A DNA stretch of 64,000 nt from Alistipes sp. (GTDB lineage Bacteria > Bacteroidota > Bacteroidia > Bacteroidales > Rikenellaceae): positions 62,001-126,000 of the forward strand of contig JAGAMA010000024.1 of NCBI GenBank assembly GCA_017624955.1, read 5' to 3'. Made by a program: the position numbers and the translations under genes. Under the pieces are notes generated by a model. That model was not told the origin of the DNA and did not search any database. It saw only the letters and a program-made list of their open reading frames with translations. Below are positions 10,301-17,858 of this stretch, piece after piece (within the stretch, counting starts at the first letter, position 1; the number at the start of each line of letters is the position of its first letter).

Positions 10301-10495
10301 ACGCTGGGTTATACGCTGGGTAAGAAGGCCTGCTCGAAGATCGGCCTGAAGAACTTCCGCGTATATGCCACGATCACCAACCCGCTGGTTGTAGCCAAGA
10401 GCCACCTTGTGGAGGATTACGACCCCGAGATGAATGGTTCGCTCGACTTCCCGCTGACGAAGCAGGTGGTATTTGGTGTTAATCTCTCGTTCTAA
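7340..10495 (+). CDS. SusC/RagA family TonB-dependent outer-membrane receptor
   Basis: A 1,051-residue SusC-type transporter. The signal peptide probably ends after AFA at residue 32. A carboxypeptidase-regulatory-like domain (about 35-115) contains a Gly-Thr repeat, VVEGTTTGTTTGVNGQYSL. A TonB plug domain follows (ALDEVVVIGYG at about 110, LQGRIAGLDI, YGSSGSNGVIIITTKKG), then a large beta barrel ending in the aromatic residue F. SusC proteins take up oligosaccharides across the outer membrane with SusD as the lid. The susD gene starts 27 bases downstream. Codon use is very biased (no TTA, CTA or TCA visible), as expected for a highly expressed gene, and this opens a long false frame on the other strand. 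Confidence 0.96.
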   Translation: MKNNSTNHAFTAFARKLSFTVCFLALSVFAFAQQRVTGTVTDAAGEPVIGASVVVEGTTTGTTTGVNGQYSLAVPAKSTLVFSFLGYKEVKVEVAGKTSIDITMTEDAAALDEVVVIGYGTVKKRDLTGAVSSVKSDVVKLTPSANPMESLQGRIAGLDITKSSGQAGAGVSMQLRGNRSISEGGNPLILIDGMPGSYSSLNPNDIESIDVLKDASATAVYGSSGSNGVIIITTKKGKEGQLSVNFDAYVGISDWSVLPEKTPQHYVATVTEAQKWAGTYDPSADVLNEAMREAFDKGHIIDWPDAILNTGVTQNYSLSVSGGTQKTQAYFSVNYSEEQGQYKRDNYKLYSSMMRINHNINKWFSAGIHTQLSYSDKESSYSKLEQAMRANPFGQLYKEDGSVNEYPVIDDNRQVNLLLNEDRDVYRRPSNSFSMYFQPYVRLTPLKGLTLESRVSAAISYSNSKQWIGFGSYQFYDAAGTGAVDAPHSETANFTSASVSNSRSWGYTWENILTYNFSIAKDHEFTVTGVTAYSHSQNESSSASATGFTTNAYKWTNLNKATGTKNVSSGYSMGKSMGLVARLNYSYLGKYLFSASIRHDANSKLAEDCRWDTFPAVSAGWRISEEKFMDGTKGWLDNLKLRVGYGETGAAGINAYSSWSILNQGIMSLGGVQTTNAYFPTNITNAALGWERSKSWNFGIDASFFNNRIDLSAEYYIVNTDDVIWNLTLPITNGGANAETFFTTTANMAKTQNKGVEVTLTTRNIVKRDFQWTSTITFAKNKEQVKALGEGAAEFVQQDSRDEKSYTLHIGDPVKSYWHYKLDGVWQKGEEADAAAFGKIPGDLKVNVPGMEKVSDGVWRKAYEQEDGSIEYNEYTAENPYSVSAADKQMIGHNTPDWQFGFQNTFTYKWFDLSIYMYGRFGQMMYYDPLLWYSSSGGNFPDYFNYWTPENPSNDFPSLNSSRNWKDDSYYTARAFVDGSFFKIKNITLGYTLGKKACSKIGLKNFRVYATITNPLVVAKSHLVEDYDPEMNGSLDFPLTKQVVFGVNLSF

Positions 10496-10522
10496 TTGTA
10501 AACAGGTAAAAAGACTATAACT

Positions 10523-12601
10523 ATGAAAAAGATATTTCTTGCAATCGTTGCTGTCGCAGGACTGACATTTACCGCCTGCGATTTGGACGAGTACAACCCC
10601 AGCGCCGGTGATGCGTCGTTGAACGGCTACGCCTCGTGGGCCGGCTTGCAGGCCTATTGCTACTCGTGTCTTTCGGACCAGCTCTACACCGCTTCGGACT
10701 GGATGTTCGCTTCGGAGGGTGGTACCGATATCTGGGTATCGAAAGGCAATGGTACGGGTTCGAAGGACCTCTACTACTACGAGGATATGAGCCCCTCGAC
10801 CAACGCTACGAAGAAGCTGCACAAGCAGTGCTACTCGATGTTGACGACCTGTAACACGGTAATCAACGAGGCCGAGAACGTCACGATCGACCGTGACGAG
10901 GAGGCCATGCCGATTCTGATCGCCGAGACCAAGGCGCTGCGTGCATTCTACTACTATATTCTGGTGTCGAACTTCGGCCCTGTGACGCTGAACCTCGAGT
11001 CGAACGCTTCGGTGTCGGGTGTTGTGGAGCGTCGTCCCGTTCGTTCGAGCGAGAAGGATATCTACGACCAGGTGATCAAGGACCTCACGGAGGCGATTGA
11101 GGATCTGCCCATCGAGCCTTACCAGGGCAACAAGTCGCGCTTCACGAAGAAGGCTGCCAAGGCCCTCTTGGCCCGTGTTTATGCACAGCGTGCCGGTCTG
11201 GGTGACTCGAAGTATGGTGATGGCGAGAAGTATTGGACGCTTTGCCGTGATACGGCCGTTGAGCTGATCAACAACGCCGCTGCTTATGGTGCGCACCTCT
11301 ACGACGATATCTATGACACCTGGGCGGATGCCAACAACCGCAACAACAAGGAGGCGCTGCTCATCGCTGCCGGTGCCGATCCGATGTCGGGTGACAATTC
11401 GTATCAGTATGCCTCGAAGAACAACAAACTGTCGGCCTACTCGTCGGCAAGTGCAGGTAGCTGCAGCCACTTCTGGAACAAGAATCACAAGCCGAGCGAC
11501 AAGGGTTACTTCTATGGCCGTCACAACGCCTCGAGCTGGATGCCGACCAAGTACCTGATGTACTGCTTCGATCCGACGTGGGACAAGCGTTGGGAGGCAA
11601 CGTGGCAGTATGCTTACGGTGAGTGGTCGATGGTTCAGTGCGGCTGGGTGGCCTACAAAAATGGTGTGATCACGATCACCGAGGAGATGTGTACGATCTA
11701 CGGCATTGATCCCTCGAACGTGGGTAAGAAGATCAGCCCGATGGCTGACTGCCACGGTATCGCCAACACGCTGGCCGGCAACCAGTATCCTGCCAAGATT
11801 TGGAAGAAGGGTACGACCGAGGAGACCGCTACGGTAGAGAATCTGCTGGATGTGGACGATCCCGAGTGGGGTACGCGCAAGGCCTATTCGGTGCCCTGGC
11901 CGGTGGCTGTGGATGACAACCGCTTCAACCTGGTAGCCGTGCATACGGATGCCGAGTTGCAGAAGTATAAGGATGCCAAGAGCCAGTTCTGCGTATTCAA
12001 GATGGAGGACCTCTACGACTCGAACGACTACCCCTATGGTGGTACGGCACAGGGTTCGGAGGATGACAAGACTCCGCATGTAGGTAATGGTGAGTCGAGT
12101 GTTCACCTGGCATACCCCTCGCTGACGAAGTTCAACTGGTCGTATGAGGGTGTCTTCGTAGGTTCGAACCTCCAGCTCAAGAATGGTGACATGTTCATCA
12201 TCCGTATGGCCGAGGTTTACCTGCTGGCTGCCGAGGCCGAGCAGATGCTGGGCAATGGCGGTAAGGCTGCCGACTACCTCAACGTAGTTCGTAAGCGTGC
12301 TGCCCGTGAGGGTGTTGCCGAGTCGGTTTGGAAGCTCACGGATGCCACGGAGGACGATGTGCTCGATGAGTATGCTCGTGAGTTCGCCGGTGAGTTCCAG
12401 CGTTGGGCCCTTCTGAAGCGTCACAACGCCTTCGAGGAGCGTCTGGCCAAGTATAACAAGCGTGCTGCCGCTTCGTTCCGTCCGCACCACTACAACCGTC
12501 CGATCTCGATCGACTTCCTGCAGACGATCCTGAACGCCGAGGAGTATGGTGATAACGGTTACGGTGCAACGGCCGTATCGGGTATTGACGGTATTGAATA
12601 G
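10523..12601 (+). CDS. SusD/RagB family glycan-binding lipoprotein
   Basis: A 692-residue lipoprotein partner of the preceding SusC. The signal peptide ends in FTAC with the lipidated cysteine at residue 19. The N-terminal SusD-like region contains LIAETKALRAFYYY and FGPVTL, and the RagB-type C-terminus contains MFIIRMAEVYLLAAEAEQML and YLNVVRKRAAREG. SusD proteins bind glycan at the surface and form the lid on SusC. The protein is longer than the usual 500-600 residues, with extra sequence in the middle. It is followed by a strong terminator at 12631-12672. Its glycan cannot be read from the sequence. Confidence 0.95.
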   Translation: MKKIFLAIVAVAGLTFTACDLDEYNPSAGDASLNGYASWAGLQAYCYSCLSDQLYTASDWMFASEGGTDIWVSKGNGTGSKDLYYYEDMSPSTNATKKLHKQCYSMLTTCNTVINEAENVTIDRDEEAMPILIAETKALRAFYYYILVSNFGPVTLNLESNASVSGVVERRPVRSSEKDIYDQVIKDLTEAIEDLPIEPYQGNKSRFTKKAAKALLARVYAQRAGLGDSKYGDGEKYWTLCRDTAVELINNAAAYGAHLYDDIYDTWADANNRNNKEALLIAAGADPMSGDNSYQYASKNNKLSAYSSASAGSCSHFWNKNHKPSDKGYFYGRHNASSWMPTKYLMYCFDPTWDKRWEATWQYAYGEWSMVQCGWVAYKNGVITITEEMCTIYGIDPSNVGKKISPMADCHGIANTLAGNQYPAKIWKKGTTEETATVENLLDVDDPEWGTRKAYSVPWPVAVDDNRFNLVAVHTDAELQKYKDAKSQFCVFKMEDLYDSNDYPYGGTAQGSEDDKTPHVGNGESSVHLAYPSLTKFNWSYEGVFVGSNLQLKNGDMFIIRMAEVYLLAAEAEQMLGNGGKAADYLNVVRKRAAREGVAESVWKLTDATEDDVLDEYAREFAGEFQRWALLKRHNAFEERLAKYNKRAAASFRPHHYNRPISIDFLQTILNAEEYGDNGYGATAVSGIDGIE

Positions 12602-12630
12602 TTAGACATTGGGTGTTACCGTCAGGGGTT

Positions 12631-12672
12631 GTGGGGCGTTTTTCATAGGCGACGCTCCACGCCCCACTTTTT
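12631..12672 (+). terminator. Terminator after susD
   Basis: Perfect 9-base arms GTGGGGCGT (12631-12639) and ACGCCCCAC (12659-12667), a loop of 19 bases and five T residues follow the susD stop. Confidence 0.8.
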
Positions 12673-12690
12673 GTAAAAGAAGTTTTTGAC

Positions 12691-13374
12691 ATGAAACGAT
12701 TAATCTCGATAGTGGCTACCCTGGTATGGGTGGCGATCGGCTGGGCACAGCAACCCAAACTCCCCTTCAACGGCGAGCTTTTGGATGGTAACGGCAAACC
12801 GATTCGCTCGGCGCGCATCTATACCGCATCCGCCAAGGATTATGCGCTCACGGATCGCAGTGGCCGTTTTGGTTTGAGCGATGTTCAAGGAGGCGACACG
12901 CTGCATATTCAGCTAAAGAAGCAACTCTACACTGTTCCCGTGGAGGGGAAGCAGAGCATTCGCATCTTCCTGAGCGATCTACAGAGCGAGATCAAGAGCG
13001 AGGAGGTACCCGAATTTGTTTCGCTCGGCTATGGCTTTGTGAGTCGTCGTGAGCGCACCAATGCTACGAACTACATTTCGGGCGACGATTTGCGCAAGAG
13101 TGGTTATACGAACATCATCGAGGCGTTGCAGGGGCGTATCCCCGGCCTGGATATTGTTGGTTCGCACGGCCAAATGCAGATGTCGATGCGTGGTACACGC
13201 AGCTTTAAGGCCGATTCCACGCCTGCCTTTGTAGTGGATGGCGTGATTGTTCCCTCGTTCGAGGGGATCAACATCAATGATGTGGACTATATCGAGGTGA
13301 TGAAAGAGGCCACGGTTTATGGCTCGAACGGAGCTAACGGAGCAATTCTGCTCCATACGAAAATGGCTCGTTAG
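12691..13374 (+). CDS. Barrel-less TonB-plug protein with carboxypeptidase-regulatory-like domain
   Basis: A 227-residue secreted protein. A signal peptide (about 1-19, ending IGWAQ) is followed by a carboxypeptidase-regulatory-like beta domain (about 25-95: FNGELLDGNGKPIRSARIY, TDRSGRFGLSD) and a TonB plug-like domain (about 105-227) with LQGRIPGLDI at 146-155 and YGSNGANGAILL at 210-221. These match the N-terminal parts of SusC-type receptors, but no barrel follows and the gene ends cleanly at a stop with a terminator. A close paralogue lies at 33144-33842 with the same length and domain spacing. It follows the SusCD terminator by 18 bases. Its function is unknown; a role as accessory plug or TonB competitor is only a guess. 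Confidence 0.85.
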   Translation: MKRLISIVATLVWVAIGWAQQPKLPFNGELLDGNGKPIRSARIYTASAKDYALTDRSGRFGLSDVQGGDTLHIQLKKQLYTVPVEGKQSIRIFLSDLQSEIKSEEVPEFVSLGYGFVSRRERTNATNYISGDDLRKSGYTNIIEALQGRIPGLDIVGSHGQMQMSMRGTRSFKADSTPAFVVDGVIVPSFEGININDVDYIEVMKEATVYGSNGANGAILLHTKMAR

Positions 13375-13413
13375 TTAGTTAATAGGTAGGAGCGCATTTT
13401 TTGCGCATATGGA

Positions 13414-13443
13414 AGAGGGGTGCTGCGACAGCACCCCTCTTTT
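13414..13443 (+). terminator. Terminator between convergent genes
   Basis: A perfect 12-base stem (13414-13425 with 13429-13440), loop CGA, followed by T residues. It ends one base before the stop codon of the minus-strand regulator and probably serves the plug gene. Confidence 0.8.
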
Positions 13444-13444
13444 G

Positions 13445-16400
13445 TTACGCCGTAGCCTCGTCCGATGCCCGCCTCTCCTTACACTCGGCAATGAAGGCCG
13501 AGGGGGTCATTCCGAAGCGTTTCTTAAAGACGCGACCGAAATATTTCGGATCGGAGAAGCCGACCATGTAGGCCACGGTGGCAATCTCATGGTTGCCGGC
13601 CAGCATCAGGCGGCGTGCCTCCTTGAAGCGGATTTCGCGCACGAACTCTACGGCCGTAATGCCGACAATGTGTTTCAGCTTCTGATTCAGCAGCGAGTAG
13701 GAAATGTTCATCTCCGAGGCAAACTGCTCGACCGACCAGTCGGCCTCGTCGAGGTGGCGTTCGATCAACTGAATGGCTTGCTGCGTAAAACGTTCTTCGC
13801 TGCCGGCCACAGGCAACTCCTGCTCGGAGAGCGTCTCGCCGCTTTGCTCCAAAACGAGGCGCAGGTAGCGCTGTTGTAGCTCGTGACGACGCGCCAGGAG
13901 AGTACGGATACGCGCCACCAGGTAACCGGCATGGAAGGGTTTGGGGATGTAGTCATCCACACCCTCCTCCAAGCCTTCGATGCGCTCATCCAACGAGGAT
14001 TTGGCCGAGAGCAGAATGATCGAAAGGTGGAAGGTCGCAGCCTGCTGCTTGAGTGCGCGGATCATCTCCAGACCATCCATGCGGGGCATAATGATATCGC
14101 TCAGGAGCAGATCGGGTTGCACCTCTTCGGCCACCTGCAACCCCTCCACACCATCCACGGCTTCATAGACGGTGTAGTCATCCGATAGGATGTCACGCAG
14201 GACGGTGCGCAACTCGTCGTTGTCCTCGACAATGAGGATGCGCGGTCGTTGTTCGCTTTGTTCCGACTCGTTGCTCTTCGGCACGACTCGCTCGCGCGGC
14301 TCCTCGTTGGTGCTGTCGCTGAGGATAAATTCGGCATGCGGCAAGACGGTGAAGGCTTCGTGGCTCAGGGGGAGGCGAAGGGTGAAGGTGCTTCCCATGC
14401 CCGGGGTGCTCTCTACCCCGATTTCGCCACCGTGCAGATCGACCAGCTCCTTGACCAGCGCCAGGCCGATGCCCGTCGATTGACGGAAGAGACGATTTGT
14501 ATTCAGCGTGTTGTAGCGCTCGAAGATCGTGGCCTGCTGTTTGGCCTCAATACCAATACCCTCATCCGCGACCCGCACCACCAGGTGCTCTTTCTCCTTC
14601 GCAGCCTCGATCGTAATGCGCTTACCCGACGGGGTATATTTGAAGGCGTTGGAGATCAGGTTGAAGAGAATCTTTTCCAACTTATCGCTGTCGATCCATC
14701 CCGTCAAGGTGCGCTGACTGCACTTCAGCGAGTAGGCGATGTGCTGCTTTTTGGCCATCTGCCGGAAGTTCTCCTTCACGCTGCGGATGACCGTCAGCGC
14801 ATCCTCCTCGCGGAGCAGAAGTCGCATCTTGCGGTTGCTCAGCTTGCGGAAATCGAGGATTTGATTCACCAACTGCTGCATGCGGTAGGTGTTCGTGCGT
14901 ACAATCTCAAGGTGGCGACGACTCCTTTCGGAGAGTTTCCGATCCTCGGCCAACAGATCCAGCGGCGAGGAGATGAGTGTCAGGGGTGTACGCAACTCGT
15001 GTGAAATGTCGGTGAAGAAGCGGAGCTTGATATCGGTCAGCTGCTGCTGGAAGTCGATGCGCGTCTTGAGGCGGAAGATGTAGAGCGGAATACCGATCGC
15101 AAGGGCCAAGAACAATACGCCCAACACGCACCACAGCAGGGTTGCCCACCCCGTCTCCCAGAAGGTGGGGATCACGCGGATAGTCAGGCGACGTAGGTTA
15201 TCCACCGCCCGACCATCGCCATTCGTTGAGCGAATTTCCAGGGTGTAGGTGTTCGGCTTGAGATCCATGTAGGTCACGCTGCGATTCGTACCGATTTGGT
15301 GCCAGGTATCCTCCAACCCCACCAGGCGGTAGGCATAATCGATTTGCGTGCTGTTGTAGTCCAGAGCTGCAAATTCGACGGCCAGGTTGCGCTCGTTGGG
15401 GCGTAGGAGCAGCTCATCGAGGTAATTTGCCCCCTTGATCGGTTCGCCATTGATGCGAATCTCCGAAAGTGCTATGGGCGGGATGTAGGTGCTCTGCTCC
15501 AGCCGATCGGTTTTGACGCGACAGAAACCTCCGGTCGTACCCAGCCACAGCTCGTGGCCCAACATGAGCGGTTTGGACTCGCTGTAGTAGAAGTGCTCGC
15601 CGTGGTAGCGGTTACCATAGGTCCGGAATTGCTTCGTGGCGGGATCGAAACTGAAGAGTTCGTTCTCGGCCACGATCCATAGCTGTCCGTGTTGGTCCTC
15701 ACTCATGGCCAGCAAATCCTCCGAGGGGAGTCCCTCTTTGTGCGTGTAGTGTTCAAAGCGGAGCGGCTCTTCGGAGAGGATACGGCTCAAGCCTCCCGTA
15801 AAGGAGAGCACATAGACCTCGCCACTTGCCGTGTAGAAGATATCGCACACATCGGGTGCAATGAGCGACTCTTCGAGCGGGCCGTTCGTGTCGGTCGCAA
15901 CGAAGCGGATCGAGGCGGGATCCTCAAACGCCAGGTCGAAGGTCACCATGCCCTCGGTCGTTCCGATGTACATCCGACCATTCATCTCCCGCAGCACACG
16001 AATGTTGGCGTAAGGCTCCATCGGATAGTTCAGACCGTTGCCGGCGTGGAGAAATTGTAATTTCCCGTTCGCCTCCTGCACCAGGTTCAGTCCACCCTCA
16101 TACGAACCAATCCACAGCCTTCGATGGCTGTCGCGCAGGATCGAGTAGACGGCATCTTCGCTCAAGGATGTGGGGTCGTTCTCGTCGTGCATATAGTGCT
16201 CGATGCGGTATCGTTGCGCATCCGCTTCGCGCAAGCGGAACAAACCATGAAAGCGCGACCCAATGTAGATGCTTTGATCCTTCGGGTCCTCATACAGGCA
16301 GTAGGCGTGTGCCCCAAAACGAACACGCTGTTTGGTGATGCGGCCGTCGGGCGCCAAATAGCCGATACGCTCCCCCGTGGGGGTGAAGAGGTGGATCTCG

Positions 16401-16720
16401 CCGTTGCGGGAACCGATCCAGATTCGATTGTGCCGATCGCGCATCATCGCCTTGGTCTCCACATTGGAGGCGAGAATCGTATGTTGTAGGGAGGCCGGTG
16501 ACGAACTGATCTTCATCACGCCGGACTCCAAAGCACACCACAGATTCCCTTGCCGATCCTCGGCATACAATCGGGTAACGGGTGCATAGACGGATGTGGG
16601 ATCGGCAGGGTCGAGTAACAGGGGCTGATCTCCTCCCGCACCGGATCGTAGTAACCGATGCGACCGTGACGAGGCACCACCCAGACCGTGCCGTATTGGT
16701 CTTCGCGCCAATAGGCCCAA
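13445..16720 (-). CDS. Hybrid two-component system protein, C-terminal part (frameshifted gene)
   Basis: C-terminal piece of a hybrid two-component regulator. In order it has periplasmic propeller repeats, a Y_Y_Y domain (RLVGLEDTWHQIG), a membrane helix (WATLLWCVLGVLFLALAIG), a histidine kinase with DISHELRTPLT (phospho-histidine codon near base 15,000), ATPase motifs (NLISNAFKYTPSG, GIGLALVKELV), a receiver (ILIVEDNDELR, acceptor Asp in LLLSDIIMPRMDG near base 14,097), and an AraC-type DNA-binding domain (VAYMVGFSDPKYFGRVFKKRFG). The first 33 or so codons from 16720 are out-of-frame sequence of the N-terminal piece; the true protein continues from 16516-17742 after a one-base frameshift near 16621-16624. 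The intact protein would have about 1,430 residues and would control the neighbouring glycan genes. Confidence 0.85.
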   Translation of the reverse strand: MGLLARRPIRHGLGGASSRSHRLLRSGAGGDQPLLLDPADPTSVYAPVTRLYAEDRQGNLWCALESGVMKISSSPASLQHTILASNVETKAMMRDRHNRIWIGSRNGEIHLFTPTGERIGYLAPDGRITKQRVRFGAHAYCLYEDPKDQSIYIGSRFHGLFRLREADAQRYRIEHYMHDENDPTSLSEDAVYSILRDSHRRLWIGSYEGGLNLVQEANGKLQFLHAGNGLNYPMEPYANIRVLREMNGRMYIGTTEGMVTFDLAFEDPASIRFVATDTNGPLEESLIAPDVCDIFYTASGEVYVLSFTGGLSRILSEEPLRFEHYTHKEGLPSEDLLAMSEDQHGQLWIVAENELFSFDPATKQFRTYGNRYHGEHFYYSESKPLMLGHELWLGTTGGFCRVKTDRLEQSTYIPPIALSEIRINGEPIKGANYLDELLLRPNERNLAVEFAALDYNSTQIDYAYRLVGLEDTWHQIGTNRSVTYMDLKPNTYTLEIRSTNGDGRAVDNLRRLTIRVIPTFWETGWATLLWCVLGVLFLALAIGIPLYIFRLKTRIDFQQQLTDIKLRFFTDISHELRTPLTLISSPLDLLAEDRKLSERSRRHLEIVRTNTYRMQQLVNQILDFRKLSNRKMRLLLREEDALTVIRSVKENFRQMAKKQHIAYSLKCSQRTLTGWIDSDKLEKILFNLISNAFKYTPSGKRITIEAAKEKEHLVVRVADEGIGIEAKQQATIFERYNTLNTNRLFRQSTGIGLALVKELVDLHGGEIGVESTPGMGSTFTLRLPLSHEAFTVLPHAEFILSDSTNEEPRERVVPKSNESEQSEQRPRILIVEDNDELRTVLRDILSDDYTVYEAVDGVEGLQVAEEVQPDLLLSDIIMPRMDGLEMIRALKQQAATFHLSIILLSAKSSLDERIEGLEEGVDDYIPKPFHAGYLVARIRTLLARRHELQQRYLRLVLEQSGETLSEQELPVAGSEERFTQQAIQLIERHLDEADWSVEQFASEMNISYSLLNQKLKHIVGITAVEFVREIRFKEARRLMLAGNHEIATVAYMVGFSDPKYFGRVFKKRFGMTPSAFIAECKERRASDEATA

Positions 16721-17742
16721 CTATTCTTATCCCCCTTATATTTGGTGACGGGGTTATGCGTGAAGTGCTTCAGCTGCTTGGTGGTTAAGTCGTAGCGATA
16801 GACACCCGACTCCTCCGTGAAGACCCATACGGCCTGGTGGGAGTCGCGGTAAATCTTATCAACGCGTGTGGTGATTCCGATCTGCTCAAAGCGATGTTGG
16901 GAGGGATAATAAAAGAAGAGACCGCGGTGATGACCAATGGCAAGCGTATCGGGGCCGATGTAGTTGATCTCACGACACCACCCCTTTTCGATCGGCATCT
17001 CGATCAGTTGCGGACGCTTGTTGTTGCCGCGAAAACAGGCAATCTTGTTGTTGCGATCCAGCAGGTAGACACGATCGCCATCTTCACACATCGCCACCGC
17101 CTGCAGTCCGTCGATCTGCAAGGTGTCACCCACCAGGTGAACCTCCTTGTTGGTCATGATCCACTCGCGGTCGCGCGAGTCGATGACAATCTTCTCGATG
17201 CGTGAGCAGTTAAATCCTTCTTCATCGTAGCCGTAGCGCGTGATACCCTCCTTGCTTTCGGGCCGCCAGCGGTGTTCGTCGATGCGGTAGGCCTCCCCTT
17301 TACGGGCAATCCAGGTGATGCCGTTCGGGAAGGTGTAGATCCATTGGATGTTGGGCGATTGCCCTAAATCCGCCGACTGGTTGAGTGGATCGTAGAACTG
17401 CTCGGTCGCGGGATCGAATACATACCCGTTCATGTCGTGGGTCGTGCACCAAAGTTTGTTGGTGGCGCTGACGGCCAGGCGATCGATGCGGTTGGTGGTC
17501 AGGCGGCACTTTTCGCCCGGGTAGTTTTTGTGATAGGTAAACTCGTAGCCGTCGAAGCGCGAAAGGCCGTTGCGCGTGGCGAACCAGACCATGCCGGTCG
17601 AGTCTTGGGCAATGTCGTTTACGAATCGTTGGGAGAGTTGTTTCGAAAAGAGCTCAATCTGAAAATCGGAGGCGTGCCCGATCTCGAGGTTTATCACGAA
17701 GATCAGGCTAATAATCAAGCATATATGGCGTTTCCATTTCAT
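16516..17742 (-). CDS. Hybrid two-component system protein, N-terminal sensor part (frameshifted gene)
   Basis: N-terminal piece of the same hybrid regulator. A signal peptide or anchor (LIISLIFVINLEIGHASD) is followed by two-component propeller repeats of the form DSTGMVWFATRNGLSRFDGYEF and DQYGTVWVVPRHGRIGYYDP. The frame is correct to about base 16625 (EEISP); beyond that it reads an unrelated tail to a stop at 16516. Adding one C to the CCCC run, giving CCCCC, would join EEISP to LLLDPADPTSVY of the C-terminal piece, exactly as expected for a continuous propeller. Either the strain carries a broken gene, or the run was misread. A -7-like element TATCTTTA lies upstream at 17769-17776. Confidence 0.85.
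   Translation of the reverse strand: MKWKRHICLIISLIFVINLEIGHASDFQIELFSKQLSQRFVNDIAQDSTGMVWFATRNGLSRFDGYEFTYHKNYPGEKCRLTTNRIDRLAVSATNKLWCTTHDMNGYVFDPATEQFYDPLNQSADLGQSPNIQWIYTFPNGITWIARKGEAYRIDEHRWRPESKEGITRYGYDEEGFNCSRIEKIVIDSRDREWIMTNKEVHLVGDTLQIDGLQAVAMCEDGDRVYLLDRNNKIACFRGNNKRPQLIEMPIEKGWCREINYIGPDTLAIGHHRGLFFYYPSQHRFEQIGITTRVDKIYRDSHQAVWVFTEESGVYRYDLTTKQLKHFTHNPVTKYKGDKNSWAYWREDQYGTVWVVPRHGRIGYYDPVREEISPCYSTLPIPHPSMHPLPDCMPRIGKGICGVLWSPA
16615..16630 (-). other. Single-base frameshift in a C run of the hybrid regulator
   Basis: The coding strand reads AGCCCCTGTTA here (G run on the plus strand at 16621-16624). The upstream frame gives EISP-CYS and the downstream frame gives QP-LLLD. One extra C restores EISPLLLDP. 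Short homopolymers like this are places where both sequencing errors and real slippage mutations occur. Confidence 0.8.
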
Positions 17743-17768
17743 GGTTTTTCGGTGTTCCGTTTAGGCCT

Positions 17769-17776
17769 TAAAGATA
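17769..17776 (-). promoter_or_regulatory. Possible -7 element for the hybrid regulator
   Basis: TATCTTTA on the minus strand, one base off TAnnTTTG, 26 bases before the start codon. No TTTG at the expected distance upstream. Confidence 0.35.
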
Positions 17777-17831
17777 GCAAAAAAATCGAAAAATATCACG
17801 CTTTGCGGATGGATATTTTGCGGCCTTTTTG

Positions 17832-17839
17832 TACCTTTG
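17832..17839 (+). promoter_or_regulatory. -7 element for the fucosidase gene
   Basis: TACCTTTG matches the Bacteroidota TAnnTTTG element exactly and lies 19 bases before the start codon. The TTTG copies upstream are not at the usual spacing (gaps of 11 and 26 bases). Confidence 0.5.
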
Positions 17840-17858
17840 TATCAAATCGAAACTTTAG

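Noticed and set aside
7304..12490. 1,728-codon open frame on the minus strand across susC and susD
   Set aside because: It mirrors two clear genes on the plus strand whose codon use lacks TTA, CTA and TCA, so the opposite strand has no stops in that frame. It has no domains and a composition typical of antisense frames.
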